The position numbers and the translations under genes are program-made. DNA of 64,000 nucleotides from Bradyrhizobium sp. CCBAU 051011 (GTDB lineage: Bacteria; Pseudomonadota; Alphaproteobacteria; Rhizobiales; Xanthobacteraceae). This document shows, piece by piece, positions 18,371-26,751 of the stretch (positions are counted from its first letter, which is position 1; each line of letters opens with the position of its first letter). The stretch spans positions 8,164,501 through 8,228,500 of the forward strand of contig NZ_CP022222.1 of assembly GCF_009930815.1 (NCBI RefSeq). The letters run 5' to 3'. Under the pieces are notes generated by a model, which saw only the letters and a program-made list of their open reading frames with translations, was not told the origin of the DNA and searched no databases.

Positions 18371-19792
18371 ATGGCTGCAAGGATCCGCAGGAATGTTTGG
18401 AAGCTCGACCGCAGCGACGCGACCCTAGCCTGGTATGCTCAGGCCGTCGCAGCTCTCATCAGGCGCCCCATTGAGGATCCGTCCTCGTGGCGATATCTCG
18501 CCGCCGTTCACGGCACCCCACAAGGTATGGCCACCCCAGCCTCCGCGCGCGGTTACTGGGATCAATGCCAGCACCAGAGCTGGTTCTTTCTCCCATGGCA
18601 CCGCGGATATCTGGCAAGCTTCGAAGCGACCATCGCCAAAACGGTCAAGGATCTGGGCGGCCCCGCTGATTGGGCGCTCCCTTTCTGGGATTATAGCGAA
18701 AGCCTGTCCACCGAGCGCAATGCGAGATTGCTGCCGAGCGCCTTCGTCGAGCGGACCCTTGGAGACGGTAGTCCCAATCCACTCTGGTCGCGACGAGCGC
18801 GAGCTTTCGGTGGAAATTTCGAGCTCGACGACACCGCCGTTTCGACCGGGGCCCTGCGCTTCACCAATTTCACAAACTCAAGGCCGGGAGTTCCGTCCGG
18901 CTTCGGAGGGCCAGAGACGGGCTTCAATCCCGGCGGCGGCGATAATGGCGGCATCGAAAGCGTTCCGCACAACCGTATCCACGTCAAGATCGGCGGCGAT
19001 TCCGGCTTTATGTCAGACCCATCCACCGCAGCACTTGATCCGATTTTCTGGCTGCACCATGCCAATATCGACCGGTTGTGGGAGGTTTGGCGCAATCAGG
19101 GGCCTCAGTTTCAAGACCCAAGTGACGAACGATGGCTGACTTCGGTGGTATTCCAGATGCACGACGGAGACGGTCGGCCGATCACATTCCGTTGTGCCGA
19201 CATGCCGACCAAGGTGCTCCACGGCTATACTTACGAGGCGGTACCTGTCGCGCAGGAACCGGAGCTCGAGTCGGTGGAGATGGCAGTGGCTAGCGGAGCG
19301 AGGCCGGAATTCGGCGGGGAAAGCGAAGGACCAGTCGTTTTGACGGGACCCACAACCAAAGCTGACGTTGTCCTGGTGCCGCCGTCAGGCTTGGAGGCTG
19401 CCACGGCGCAGCCACGTCATGTCTATCTCAATCTGGAGAACATCACCGGAGCCGGAATCCCAGGCGACTATCTCGTCTATATCGACGTGCCAGACGACGA
19501 TCGGCCAACGGCTTCATTCATCGGCGTGATGACAACCTTCGGACTCGAACGGGCGAGCGACAAGTCGCTTAGCCACGGCGGCAGCGGACTTAGCCAAGTG
19601 TTTGAGATTACCGAATTGGCCAGTCAGCTGAAGCTGTCGGAAGCCAATGTTTCCCGCCTGAAGGTCACGTTCGTGCGAGAGGGTGTTGCAAAGGCCGATG
19701 CAGACGCTCCCGCCGAACTCGCCGACTACGCCGCCGTTCAGCGCAAGCCTGCGAACGTCACAGTCGGAAAGATTTCACTGTTTTATGACTAA
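18371..19792 (+). CDS. tyrosinase (type-3 copper oxidase)
   Basis: A 473-aa tyrosinase/polyphenol oxidase. The CuA site is represented by VHGTPQ, HQSWFFLPWHRGYLASFE and an FWDY box. The CuB site is HNRIHVKIGG followed by DPIFWLHHANIDRLWEVW. All expected copper-ligand histidines appear present. The C-terminal ~150 residues are a β-rich domain (HVYLNLENITGAG, then GDYLVYIDVPDDDRP) as in longer bacterial tyrosinases. The ATG at 18371 is chosen over the upstream TTG because GAGGTG lies just before it. There is no signal peptide. It oxidises phenols to quinones; its place here suggests a specialised role, for example quinone or melanin production or protein cross-linking. Confidence 0.9.
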   Translation: MAARIRRNVWKLDRSDATLAWYAQAVAALIRRPIEDPSSWRYLAAVHGTPQGMATPASARGYWDQCQHQSWFFLPWHRGYLASFEATIAKTVKDLGGPADWALPFWDYSESLSTERNARLLPSAFVERTLGDGSPNPLWSRRARAFGGNFELDDTAVSTGALRFTNFTNSRPGVPSGFGGPETGFNPGGGDNGGIESVPHNRIHVKIGGDSGFMSDPSTAALDPIFWLHHANIDRLWEVWRNQGPQFQDPSDERWLTSVVFQMHDGDGRPITFRCADMPTKVLHGYTYEAVPVAQEPELESVEMAVASGARPEFGGESEGPVVLTGPTTKADVVLVPPSGLEAATAQPRHVYLNLENITGAGIPGDYLVYIDVPDDDRPTASFIGVMTTFGLERASDKSLSHGGSGLSQVFEITELASQLKLSEANVSRLKVTFVREGVAKADADAPAELADYAAVQRKPANVTVGKISLFYD

Positions 19793-19889
19793 AGCGCGAT
19801 GAGATTGGGAATGAATCGTCATCGCGCTTTAGATTGTTGTTTGAGCATAATCTTTTCCGAAAACCGCCTCACACTTTTCCGGGTCATGC
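19791..19889. repeat. rhizobial palindromic intergenic repeat, possible terminator
   Basis: Two inverted repeats stand in tandem. The first is a perfect 12-bp stem, AAAGCGCGATGA/TCATCGCGCTTT (19791-19802 and 19819-19830), which begins inside the tyrosinase stop codon and could act as its terminator. The second is imperfect, GAGCATAATCTTTTCCG against CCGGGTCATGCTC (about 19842-19889). The combination matches a dispersed intergenic repeat I recognise from Bradyrhizobium and relatives. Confidence 0.7.
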
Positions 19890-19893
19890 TCTA

Positions 19894-20637
19894 ATGGGGG
19901 AAAACCTTTCCATTGGCATCGATCGTCCGCTAGCATTCTTGCGAGGCGGACTCCTTGCATCGGACGTCGCGCGCTTCGCGATGCTGCCCGCAGCGTCGGC
20001 TTGGGCCATTATTCTCGCTCTCCCCTTCTTCGTCGGACCAATCGACGTCTGCACGGCTCGGCCGATCGGCCAGGATCTGGTGTCCCGCTATCTGGTCCCG
20101 CAATTGCTTTGGATCCTGATGGTGACCGCAATGATGGTGCCGCTCGCCGCGCCCCAGATAAAGATTCTGGCAGCGAGAAGCCCGACAGTTCGACGCAGCC
20201 GTTCGGTGTCGCTATTCCTCTTCGGTTTCCTGCTGCGGTGGATCTGCGTTGGTGTCGGGATCGCTGCAGCCAGCGATCTGATCGGATGGCCGCAATCCTC
20301 CAATCGTATGAGCGTATCGGTGCTCTATCTGGCCGCGGCAACGTGGCAGCTAACAGAATTCAAGAAACGCGCCCTCAACAGATGCCACCATATCGCACCG
20401 GCACGTGCGCTTGGACGGGCTGCCGACCGCGACGCGATGCGCAACGGATGGCTGCACGGCAGATATTGCGTATCATCTTGCCTGCTGACCATGCTGCCGG
20501 TGTCCACCTCCAAGTTGGGGCCGGTCGCGATGGCCACCGTGTTTGCATTGCTCTTGGCCGAGCGGGCGGATCACAGGCCAAAACTGGGGCTATCGGCTTT
20601 CGTCCTCTTCCTCCTGTGGATCAACGAGATGGTCTAA
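19894..20637 (+). CDS. DUF2182-family predicted metal-binding membrane protein
   Basis: A polytopic membrane protein with about six hydrophobic segments (such as AIILALPFFVG, LWILMVTAMMVPLAA, VSLFLFGFLL, AMATVFALLLA, AFVLFLLWI). The segment WQLTEFKKRALNRCHHI, then GWLHGRYCVSSCLLTML, matches the conserved Cys-bearing region of DUF2182 proteins. Of the possible starts I chose ATG 19894, which keeps the whole membrane domain. Lying directly behind the copper enzyme, it may supply or handle metal for the tyrosinase; that link is inference. Confidence 0.7.
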   Translation: MGENLSIGIDRPLAFLRGGLLASDVARFAMLPAASAWAIILALPFFVGPIDVCTARPIGQDLVSRYLVPQLLWILMVTAMMVPLAAPQIKILAARSPTVRRSRSVSLFLFGFLLRWICVGVGIAAASDLIGWPQSSNRMSVSVLYLAAATWQLTEFKKRALNRCHHIAPARALGRAADRDAMRNGWLHGRYCVSSCLLTMLPVSTSKLGPVAMATVFALLLAERADHRPKLGLSAFVLFLLWINEMV

Positions 20638-21584
20638 GTCCTATCGCTTCCGACCAGGTCCCCAAGCGAAGCTTTCGATCAGGTCGATCACTTCCCGCCG
20701 GGCTTTCCGATTGACAATCTTCAGAAAACGCGGTGACCAGCCGATCAGTTTCAGCGCCGCTGCCGCGGTCGGGACGAGCGGAACTGAAGAAGAAGCAGGC
20801 GATCGGAGTCTCGAGGGACTTTACGATGTCAGCCAGCCTGCTGCAGCCACCCTGTTTTTACCTGTCTCATATTTCTGGAGCTACTGAACGTGACACCCAG
20901 CCGTCCCGCGAGTTCGCGCCTTCGGAAGGCTCCATCCTCCGTTTTTCGGATTCTGGACGCCCGTGATCTATCTGGCGCTCGAGCGCACAACCGCCAGCTC
21001 GAACCTGCGCTGCCGCCGGAGGCCACGTCGACTGGATGCGGTTTCATCGCCGTTACTCCTGCTTTTTGTGCGAAGGCACTTCCGGCCATCGCAAAAGCGC
21101 ATTGGGACCTCGGCCTTTCCCCAGCTTACTTTCATGGATCACATCGGCCACCATCCCCCGCCACGGCTACCGCTCGACGCAGGGATACAAGCTCATGAAC
21201 GGCTCTTTCAAACACCGCGGCAGGGAAGCATCCCTCCTCGCAGCGATAGGCATCTGCCACCGCCACGACCCGGGCGCCAGGCATCTTGAATAGCAAAACT
21301 TCTGGAGTCGTCACATGCGGCATCTGACATTGCAGCTGGGATCGATGCATCGATGCAGCTCTGCGCATGTTCGCCCATCTGTGACCTCGCACCGGTCGAG
21401 TGGCGAACAAGCGAGCCAGGATCGACGCATGCATCGAGGAAATATGCTCGCGCATGGCAGCATGCGAAATGTCTCATCGCTATCACGACTCGCTCACTGC
21501 GTGCGACTACCGCGACGTCATCTGTGTTCAACCCATAATTGAGTATTATGGAACCCTAGGATTGGAAAGTTGGGGGATATCCGC
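20638..21584. other. 947-bp stretch without a supported gene
   Basis: Frames here are short, arginine/serine-rich and mutually overlapping, with no recognised motif. Just before 21585 a GGGGGAT sequence forms the ribosome binding site of the protease-nuclease gene. The stretch interrupts what otherwise reads as one rightward arm, so it may hold a separate promoter or a decayed gene. Confidence 0.4.
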
Positions 21585-23846
21585 ATGCCCGATATCAAAC
21601 AGGACAGGTTGAGAGATTACGTTTCCTTGCTCAAACGAGCCCATGGCGATCTCCAGCCGCACGTCCAGGAGGCTGCCGAAAGGCGTCGTGAAAGCGCATC
21701 GGGTCTTGAGGGGGTCGATCCGACAGTCCATGCGGAGGAAGCCGTTCGCCAGGTCGATCGTGGCGCTGATCTTTCATCCGAGCAAGCCTTTGGGCTTGAG
21801 GCGATAATCGATGCCGACATTCGGCCCGCGATCGACATCATCAATGGGACGTTCACCTCGACACATCCCCTATGGACCAAGCTGTCACAAGATCAGACCA
21901 TCAAGATGCGGATCGAGAGAGTCATCCCGTCTGTTGGCCGCATCGGACTGCCCGGAAACAGGAGATATCCTTACGCTGGTACGGGATTCGTCGTCGGCAA
22001 TGGTCTTCTGATGACAAATCGGCACGTTGCGGAAATTTTCTCCCGCGGCTTGGGCAGCCGGCTGATCGAATTTCTCCCTAACGCCAAAGCCGACGTGGAT
22101 TTTCTCCGCGAACTGAACGGTCCGCCGAATCCCAAAACGCTGGCGGTCGAGAAAACAATAATGATCCATCCGTATTGGGATATGGCGATCCTCAAGGTCG
22201 ATGGACTGGACCACGATCACCCAAAACTCGAGCTTTCGCTTCAGGATGCGCGGCAACTGCCTGAGGGACACGAGATCTTTGTGATCGGATATCCTGCCTT
22301 CGACCCGCGAAATCCCTCGGACGAGCAACAGGAGCTGTTTGACGGAAACTATGGCGTCAAACGGCTGCAACCTGGCGCACTGCATGGAAGAGTGGGCGCG
22401 GCAAGCTTCGGAAAGACGGTCCCCGCCGCAGCTCACGACTGTTCCACGCTGGGCGGAAATTCCGGAAGCGCCATGTTTGATCTCGGCACCGGGCAGGTGT
22501 TGGGTCTTCACTTCGGCGGCCAGTATCATCAGAAGAACTATGCGGTCCCCTCGTTCGAACTCTCGAGAGACACCCGCATCGTGGACGCTGGCGTGAAGTT
22601 CTTTGGAGACGGTGCCCGTGGAGGAACCGGTGACTGGGCAAGCTGGTGGGCAAGAGCTGATCAGACTGAAACAACAGCTGAGCCGTCCAAGCCGACTGCA
22701 GGTGCACCGGTTCAAAAGCCCGCCGCCCCGGTCGCGGCGGGCCAGGGTCCGCAGACGGGCGTGACGGATGGCTCGGTGAGGATTGAGGTACCTTTGATCA
22801 TTACCGTCTCTCTTGGGCGCCCGGGCGAGGGAACGCGGGTGGAAGCGGCGCCCCCGCAAACCGAGGCGGTCGCAGACTTCACCGAAGCGATGCGCGAGCC
22901 GTTCAGGGACACGAGCTATGACAGCCGGACCGGATATTCTGCAAGCTTTCTCAACGAAAACATCGCAGGCGAAATCCCTCTGCAGATTCCGCTACCCGGC
23001 GCCGCCGACCCGACGGTTCTTGCCAAGAGCGATATCGGCGAGAACATTCTCAAATATGAGCACTTCTCGATTGCGATGCACGAGAAGCGACGGATCGCAC
23101 TGTTCACGGCTTCCAATGTCGCCGCCACACCCGAGCTGAAGAAGCCGGAGCCCGGAAAGGACTATACAAGACGCGGATTGAGCGGGCTTGGTCCGAACGA
23201 TCAGGAAAAATGGTTTTCAGATCCTCGCATCAATGCGCGGTTTCAACTTCCAGACGTCTTCTATAACAAGGACCGTCAGGCCTTCGACAAAGGACATATC
23301 GTGCGGCGGGAGGACGTCGCGTGGGGCAAGACGTACGACGAGCTCCGCCGCGCGAATGGTGACACATATCACGTCACGAACTGCTCGCCCCAAGTGAAAG
23401 AATTCAATAGATCAACGCTCGGAGACGCAAATTGGGGCGACCTTGAAAACAATGTCCTGTCGGAAGCGGCGAGCGAGCGGCTGTCGGTGTTTGCCGGGCC
23501 CGTGCTGACCGACGACGATCGGGTCTTCACCGGCGCAGGAGATCGAGGAACGGTGTTAAAGGCGCGCATTCCGGAGAAATTCTGGAAGGTCGTCGTCGTC
23601 CGAACCGACGAGGGTTGCGCAGCGTTCGGTTTCATCCTGGAACAGGATCTGTCGGACGTCGAGTGGGAGTTCACCCCCGCAGACGAGTTGGTGCCGTTCA
23701 TGTATCCAATCTCCGACATCTCGGAGATGGCCGGCGTCAGATTTCCATCGATCATCTTAGAAAATGATCAGTATGCCACGACCCGCGGGGGCAATGTGGC
23801 GTTGCGCAGCGGCACCAAACGAAAGCGAAGGTCAAAACGCTCCTAA
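21585..23846 (+). CDS. trypsin-like protease fused to DNA/RNA non-specific endonuclease
   Basis: A 753-aa two-enzyme protein. Residues about 30-125 are the N-terminal module shared with the protease at 16928. Residues about 125-345 form the trypsin-like domain with His147 (TNRHV), Asp199 (WDMAIL) and Ser293 (GGNSGSAM). Residues about 360-430 are a Pro/Ala/Thr-rich linker. Residues about 480-735 are a NucA/endonuclease-G-type domain with DKGH (568-571, in place of the usual DRGH), TNCSPQ with Asn599, FNRS with Asn608, and WGDLEN with Glu621. Both active sites look complete. There is no signal peptide, so the nuclease would be cytoplasmic. The linker and architecture suggest that self- or partner-proteolysis releases or activates the nuclease. 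ATG 21585 is chosen for its GGGGGAT ribosome binding site. Confidence 0.85.
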   Translation: MPDIKQDRLRDYVSLLKRAHGDLQPHVQEAAERRRESASGLEGVDPTVHAEEAVRQVDRGADLSSEQAFGLEAIIDADIRPAIDIINGTFTSTHPLWTKLSQDQTIKMRIERVIPSVGRIGLPGNRRYPYAGTGFVVGNGLLMTNRHVAEIFSRGLGSRLIEFLPNAKADVDFLRELNGPPNPKTLAVEKTIMIHPYWDMAILKVDGLDHDHPKLELSLQDARQLPEGHEIFVIGYPAFDPRNPSDEQQELFDGNYGVKRLQPGALHGRVGAASFGKTVPAAAHDCSTLGGNSGSAMFDLGTGQVLGLHFGGQYHQKNYAVPSFELSRDTRIVDAGVKFFGDGARGGTGDWASWWARADQTETTAEPSKPTAGAPVQKPAAPVAAGQGPQTGVTDGSVRIEVPLIITVSLGRPGEGTRVEAAPPQTEAVADFTEAMREPFRDTSYDSRTGYSASFLNENIAGEIPLQIPLPGAADPTVLAKSDIGENILKYEHFSIAMHEKRRIALFTASNVAATPELKKPEPGKDYTRRGLSGLGPNDQEKWFSDPRINARFQLPDVFYNKDRQAFDKGHIVRREDVAWGKTYDELRRANGDTYHVTNCSPQVKEFNRSTLGDANWGDLENNVLSEAASERLSVFAGPVLTDDDRVFTGAGDRGTVLKARIPEKFWKVVVVRTDEGCAAFGFILEQDLSDVEWEFTPADELVPFMYPISDISEMAGVRFPSIILENDQYATTRGGNVALRSGTKRKRRSKRS

Positions 23847-23854
23847 GGTGCTTA

Positions 23855-24130
23855 ATGAATACTCTGTTGGTGGCCATTCTGACCATCTCGGGAGCTTTCA
23901 TGGTTCTCGCCGGCACCGTTATGTTGGTGGCATTGGCGGTTCAGGCGCTGGCAGCCTCAGTGAAAGCGGCTCGAAGCACAGAGGCGGCCGCCGTTGATGC
24001 CGATGGCGTAGCCAAGGTGCTTAAGATGCTATCCAAGCTCCCACAGTGGTTCCTCGCCATACTGACAGGTAATTTTCAGCTGTGGCTTGCCCTGCGCACC
24101 TTCGCGGGGCAGTCATGGTGGCCATCCTGA
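23855..24130 (+). CDS. small membrane protein
   Basis: A 91-aa protein starting 8 bp after the protease-nuclease stop, with an AAGGTG ribosome binding site. Residues 1-38 contain one long hydrophobic helix (LLVAILTISGAFMVLAGTVM). Residues about 60-85 form an amphipathic or re-entrant segment (KLPQWFLAILTGNFQLWL). The tight spacing makes it part of the same operon. Plausible roles are membrane anchor, immunity-like protein or pore component, but nothing in the sequence decides. Confidence 0.65.
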   Translation: MNTLLVAILTISGAFMVLAGTVMLVALAVQALAASVKAARSTEAAAVDADGVAKVLKMLSKLPQWFLAILTGNFQLWLALRTFAGQSWWPS

Positions 24131-24156
24131 TCCGTCAACGTCTTTAGGTAAGCTCG

Positions 24157-25476
24157 ATGGGCGACATACGAACCTTCCGGGACCACTTCCTGTCTCTGTA
24201 TCAGTCCGCTGCGGCCGACTATGTGTCGCAGAAGGCCAAAGAGACGACAACAGAAGGCGCAGTCGAAGCGGACGATCCGCTGATGGAGGCGGTAAACGAG
24301 ATTGCAGAGCTGAGATCAAAAAACGCAAGCGAGATTCCTGACACCGAGGAAGGGATCGCCGATATCCCGAGGATCTGTGCCAGCCTGGGACTGAGATACC
24401 TGGAAGCGCTGGTCAGCGGTGACGACGCGCGCGCTGCACGTATTCAAGAGCAGATGACTGGCGGCACATGCGACCTGAAATGGGCCTCGACGCTCTCCGA
24501 ATACGCAGAATTCTTCGGCGCCAATGGCAGTAGAGGCAAGATCCCGTATGTCCGCGCGGCAGAAGTCGGTGCGCACACGATCCCGATTGCAGCGGGTGCG
24601 CGCATCGCCGTCTTCGGCGACTGGGGCACTGGCGCGCAGCCGGCACGCCGAATATTGACAAGGATCAGAGAGCAAAAACCCGATGTGCTGCTTCACCTCG
24701 GAGACATCTACTATTCCGGCACTCCTGCGGAATGCCAAGCGAACTTCGTCAATCTGATCCGATCGACGTTTGATCCTGCTATTCCGACCTTCACTCTGGC
24801 GGGCAATCACGACATGTATAGTGGTGGGCTAGGTTATTACGATCTCGCCAGGACGCTTAACGCGGGCGAGCAGGCGCAGAAAGCAAGCTTCTTCTGCCTG
24901 CGGTCCGCGGACGCCGCGTGGCAAATACTGGCTATGGATACCGGCCTGCACGACTATAGTCCGATTTCTGTGACAGACGCGCTCACGTTCGTCGAGGAAG
25001 ACGAGCAGCAATGGCTAGAGCAGCGTGTCGCGGAATTTCCCGGAGAGACCATTCTGGTATCGCATCATCAGTTGTTCTCGGCATTTTCCCAGATCGGCAA
25101 GCCAAGAGGCGATGGGACCCTTCTGCCCTATAATCCGAACCTGCTCGCGCTCTTCGAACGTCTAAAGGCTAGAGGCAAAATCGCCGCATGGCTCTGGGGC
25201 CATGAACACAATCTCTGCGTTTACCAGGGCTATCTCGGCTTGGAGCGCGGGAGGTGCATTGGCCACGGCGCGATTCCGATCTTCGAAGAAGAGAAACCAT
25301 ACGATGTGCTCAAGGGCATCGCCGACCCGCCCGCGCTTGTTGCAGGGACACAGTTGAATGTGAGCGACGGCGCCTACGAACACGGCTTCGCCATGGTTGC
25401 GCTTGGGACGGGCGGAGGCAAGACCAAGGTGGAGTATTTCACCGAAAGCGGATTAAAGTACGCCGAGGAGCTCTAG
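24157..25476 (+). CDS. calcineurin-like metallophosphoesterase with an N-terminal extension
   Basis: A 439-aa protein. Residues 1-145 are a helical extension of unknown family. Residues about 148-420 are a metallophosphoesterase with all signature blocks: GDWG (154-157), GDIYY (182), GNHD (216-219), SHHQ and GHEHN. It is the last gene of the rightward arm, 26 bp after the small membrane protein. Such enzymes cleave phosphomonoesters or phosphodiesters, including nucleotides; in this setting it could process a nucleotide signal or nucleic-acid ends. The natural TAG stop straddles the insertion point of the following IS and is preserved. Confidence 0.8.
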   Translation: MGDIRTFRDHFLSLYQSAAADYVSQKAKETTTEGAVEADDPLMEAVNEIAELRSKNASEIPDTEEGIADIPRICASLGLRYLEALVSGDDARAARIQEQMTGGTCDLKWASTLSEYAEFFGANGSRGKIPYVRAAEVGAHTIPIAAGARIAVFGDWGTGAQPARRILTRIREQKPDVLLHLGDIYYSGTPAECQANFVNLIRSTFDPAIPTFTLAGNHDMYSGGLGYYDLARTLNAGEQAQKASFFCLRSADAAWQILAMDTGLHDYSPISVTDALTFVEEDEQQWLEQRVAEFPGETILVSHHQLFSAFSQIGKPRGDGTLLPYNPNLLALFERLKARGKIAAWLWGHEHNLCVYQGYLGLERGRCIGHGAIPIFEEEKPYDVLKGIADPPALVAGTQLNVSDGAYEHGFAMVALGTGGGKTKVEYFTESGLKYAEEL

Positions 25477-25489
25477 GTGGTGTGGACAC

Positions 25490-25858
25490 TTATCGCATCC
25501 ATAGGACGATGGCAGCGAGAGTGACGACGGCACGGTAATTTCGAGCGGTCTTTTCGAAGCGGATTGCGACGCGGCGAAACTGCTTGAGTTTCGAGAAGCA
25601 GCATTCGACGAGATGGCGCTGGGCATAGAGATGCTTGTCGAGCGGATATTTGAGCGCCCGTGACGGGTTGTTGGGGATGACGGCAAGCGCCCCCTTGGCG
25701 GCGATGGCCTGGCGCAGGTGATCGGCGTCATAGGCGGTATCGGCCATGACGACCTCGGCGGGTAATCCCTCGATCAATGCGGCGGCTTGTGGGGCATCGC
25801 CCTTCTGACCTGCGGTAAGCGTGAACCGCACCGGACATCCCAAGCCGCGAACGGCCAT
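25490..25858 (-). CDS. IS427-group transposase OrfB
   Basis: 122 aa: DDE catalytic half of the transposase, with VVMADTAYDADHLR and RHLVECCFSKLKQFRRVAIR carrying the later acidic residues. It is expressed as a fusion with OrfA by frameshifting. Confidence 0.85.
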   Translation of the reverse strand: MAVRGLGCPVRFTLTAGQKGDAPQAAALIEGLPAEVVMADTAYDADHLRQAIAAKGALAVIPNNPSRALKYPLDKHLYAQRHLVECCFSKLKQFRRVAIRFEKTARNYRAVVTLAAIVLWMR

Positions 25859-25872
25859 ATGTATCTTGGTAC

Positions 25873-26253
25873 TCAGGCCCCCGCGCGAGCGGCCGAGCGC
25901 TTGATCTTCAGACCCCCTTTTTTCGCCCCAGCGGCGTGCTGATGCGCCCGGACGATGGTGGAATCGACGATCAGATACTCGAAGTCCGGATCATCGGACA
26001 TCGCCTCGAAGATCCGCCACCAAACACCCTTGATGCTCCATCGACTGAAACGCCGAAACACGCTGTTCCAATCCCCGAACGCCTCCGGAAGATCACGCCA
26101 GGGAGAGCCCGTCCGCACGATCCACAGCACACCTTCCACGAACATCCGGTTGTCACGTCCGGTCGAACCCTTCTGGTCAGGCCGACCTATGATCAGCGGC
26201 GCCATCCGCTCCCACGCCGCGTCGCTTAAAACCAACCGGTCCATCACACCCAA
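25873..26253 (-). CDS. IS427-group transposase OrfA
   Basis: 126 aa: DUF4096-type N-terminal half of the transposase (MDRLVLSDAAWERMAPLI, then GVLWIVRTGSPWRDLP), ending after DSTIVRAHQHAAGAKKG with the first catalytic Asp. An A6G5 run near its end fits the programmed frameshift that joins OrfA and OrfB in this group. Confidence 0.85.
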   Translation of the reverse strand: MGVMDRLVLSDAAWERMAPLIIGRPDQKGSTGRDNRMFVEGVLWIVRTGSPWRDLPEAFGDWNSVFRRFSRWSIKGVWWRIFEAMSDDPDFEYLIVDSTIVRAHQHAAGAKKGGLKIKRSAARAGA

Positions 26254-26343
26254 GACTGCCTCCCAAAAAGCAGCCTTGAATCTGATTTGCTCCTAAAAGG
26301 GAATCCTTAGAGTCCACACCACCTAGCCGAGGTCTACAATCGC

Positions 26344-26751
26344 GTGTTCCATTCAACCATAACGCTGCCCGATGGTGGCGGCTCTGTATTGTCGGACGTC
26401 TTCACTGCCGCCAAGGAATGCCTCGACGCGACGGAAGGTATGAACTTCGAGAATAAAGTCGTCTTGTCGATAGCCACGCGAATTGCTGCGGAAAAATTCA
26501 TGGCCGAACGAATAAAGGATGAGAAGCTGCTCGCTGGCATAACTTCGGCCCAAACCCCTAAGCTGCTCAGAGAGTACAAAAAGCAGTTCGAGACGGAAAT
26601 CGCCAACATTGCGATCATTGAACGAGTGATGTTGATGACCCCGGAGAACATCCATTTGAACTCGTTCATGTATGAGCCCATCATCGACATGTCCGACGAT
26701 CATCTTCGAAGGCTGTATCAGGAGGTTGAGACGCTCAGTTATGGCGGCTAG
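26344..26751 (+). CDS. hypothetical protein
   Basis: 135 aa from a GTG start, intact and protein-like (DVFTAAKECLDATEGMNFEN, then YKKQFETEIANIAIIERVML). It is mostly helical. The open frame continues upstream without a stop to the IS boundary at 26324, so the original N-terminus may have been upstream. No family is recognised. It could belong to the protease/nuclease block, from which only the IS separates it. Confidence 0.5.
   Translation: MFHSTITLPDGGGSVLSDVFTAAKECLDATEGMNFENKVVLSIATRIAAEKFMAERIKDEKLLAGITSAQTPKLLREYKKQFETEIANIAIIERVMLMTPENIHLNSFMYEPIIDMSDDHLRRLYQEVETLSYGG

Larger units (their letters stand above)
25476..26323 (-). mobile_element. IS5-family (IS427 group) insertion sequence, copy 1
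   Basis: An 848-bp element with terminal inverted repeats beginning GGTGGTGTGGAC at both ends and a TA target duplication (25474-25475 and 26324-26325). The two transposase frames are on the minus strand. It is nearly identical to the plus-strand copy at 63065-63912. Confidence 0.9.

Noticed and set aside
20001..20714. 237-codon frame overlapping the DUF2182 gene
   Set aside because: Arginine/serine-rich, and overlaps in another frame a gene with clear membrane helices and a family motif.
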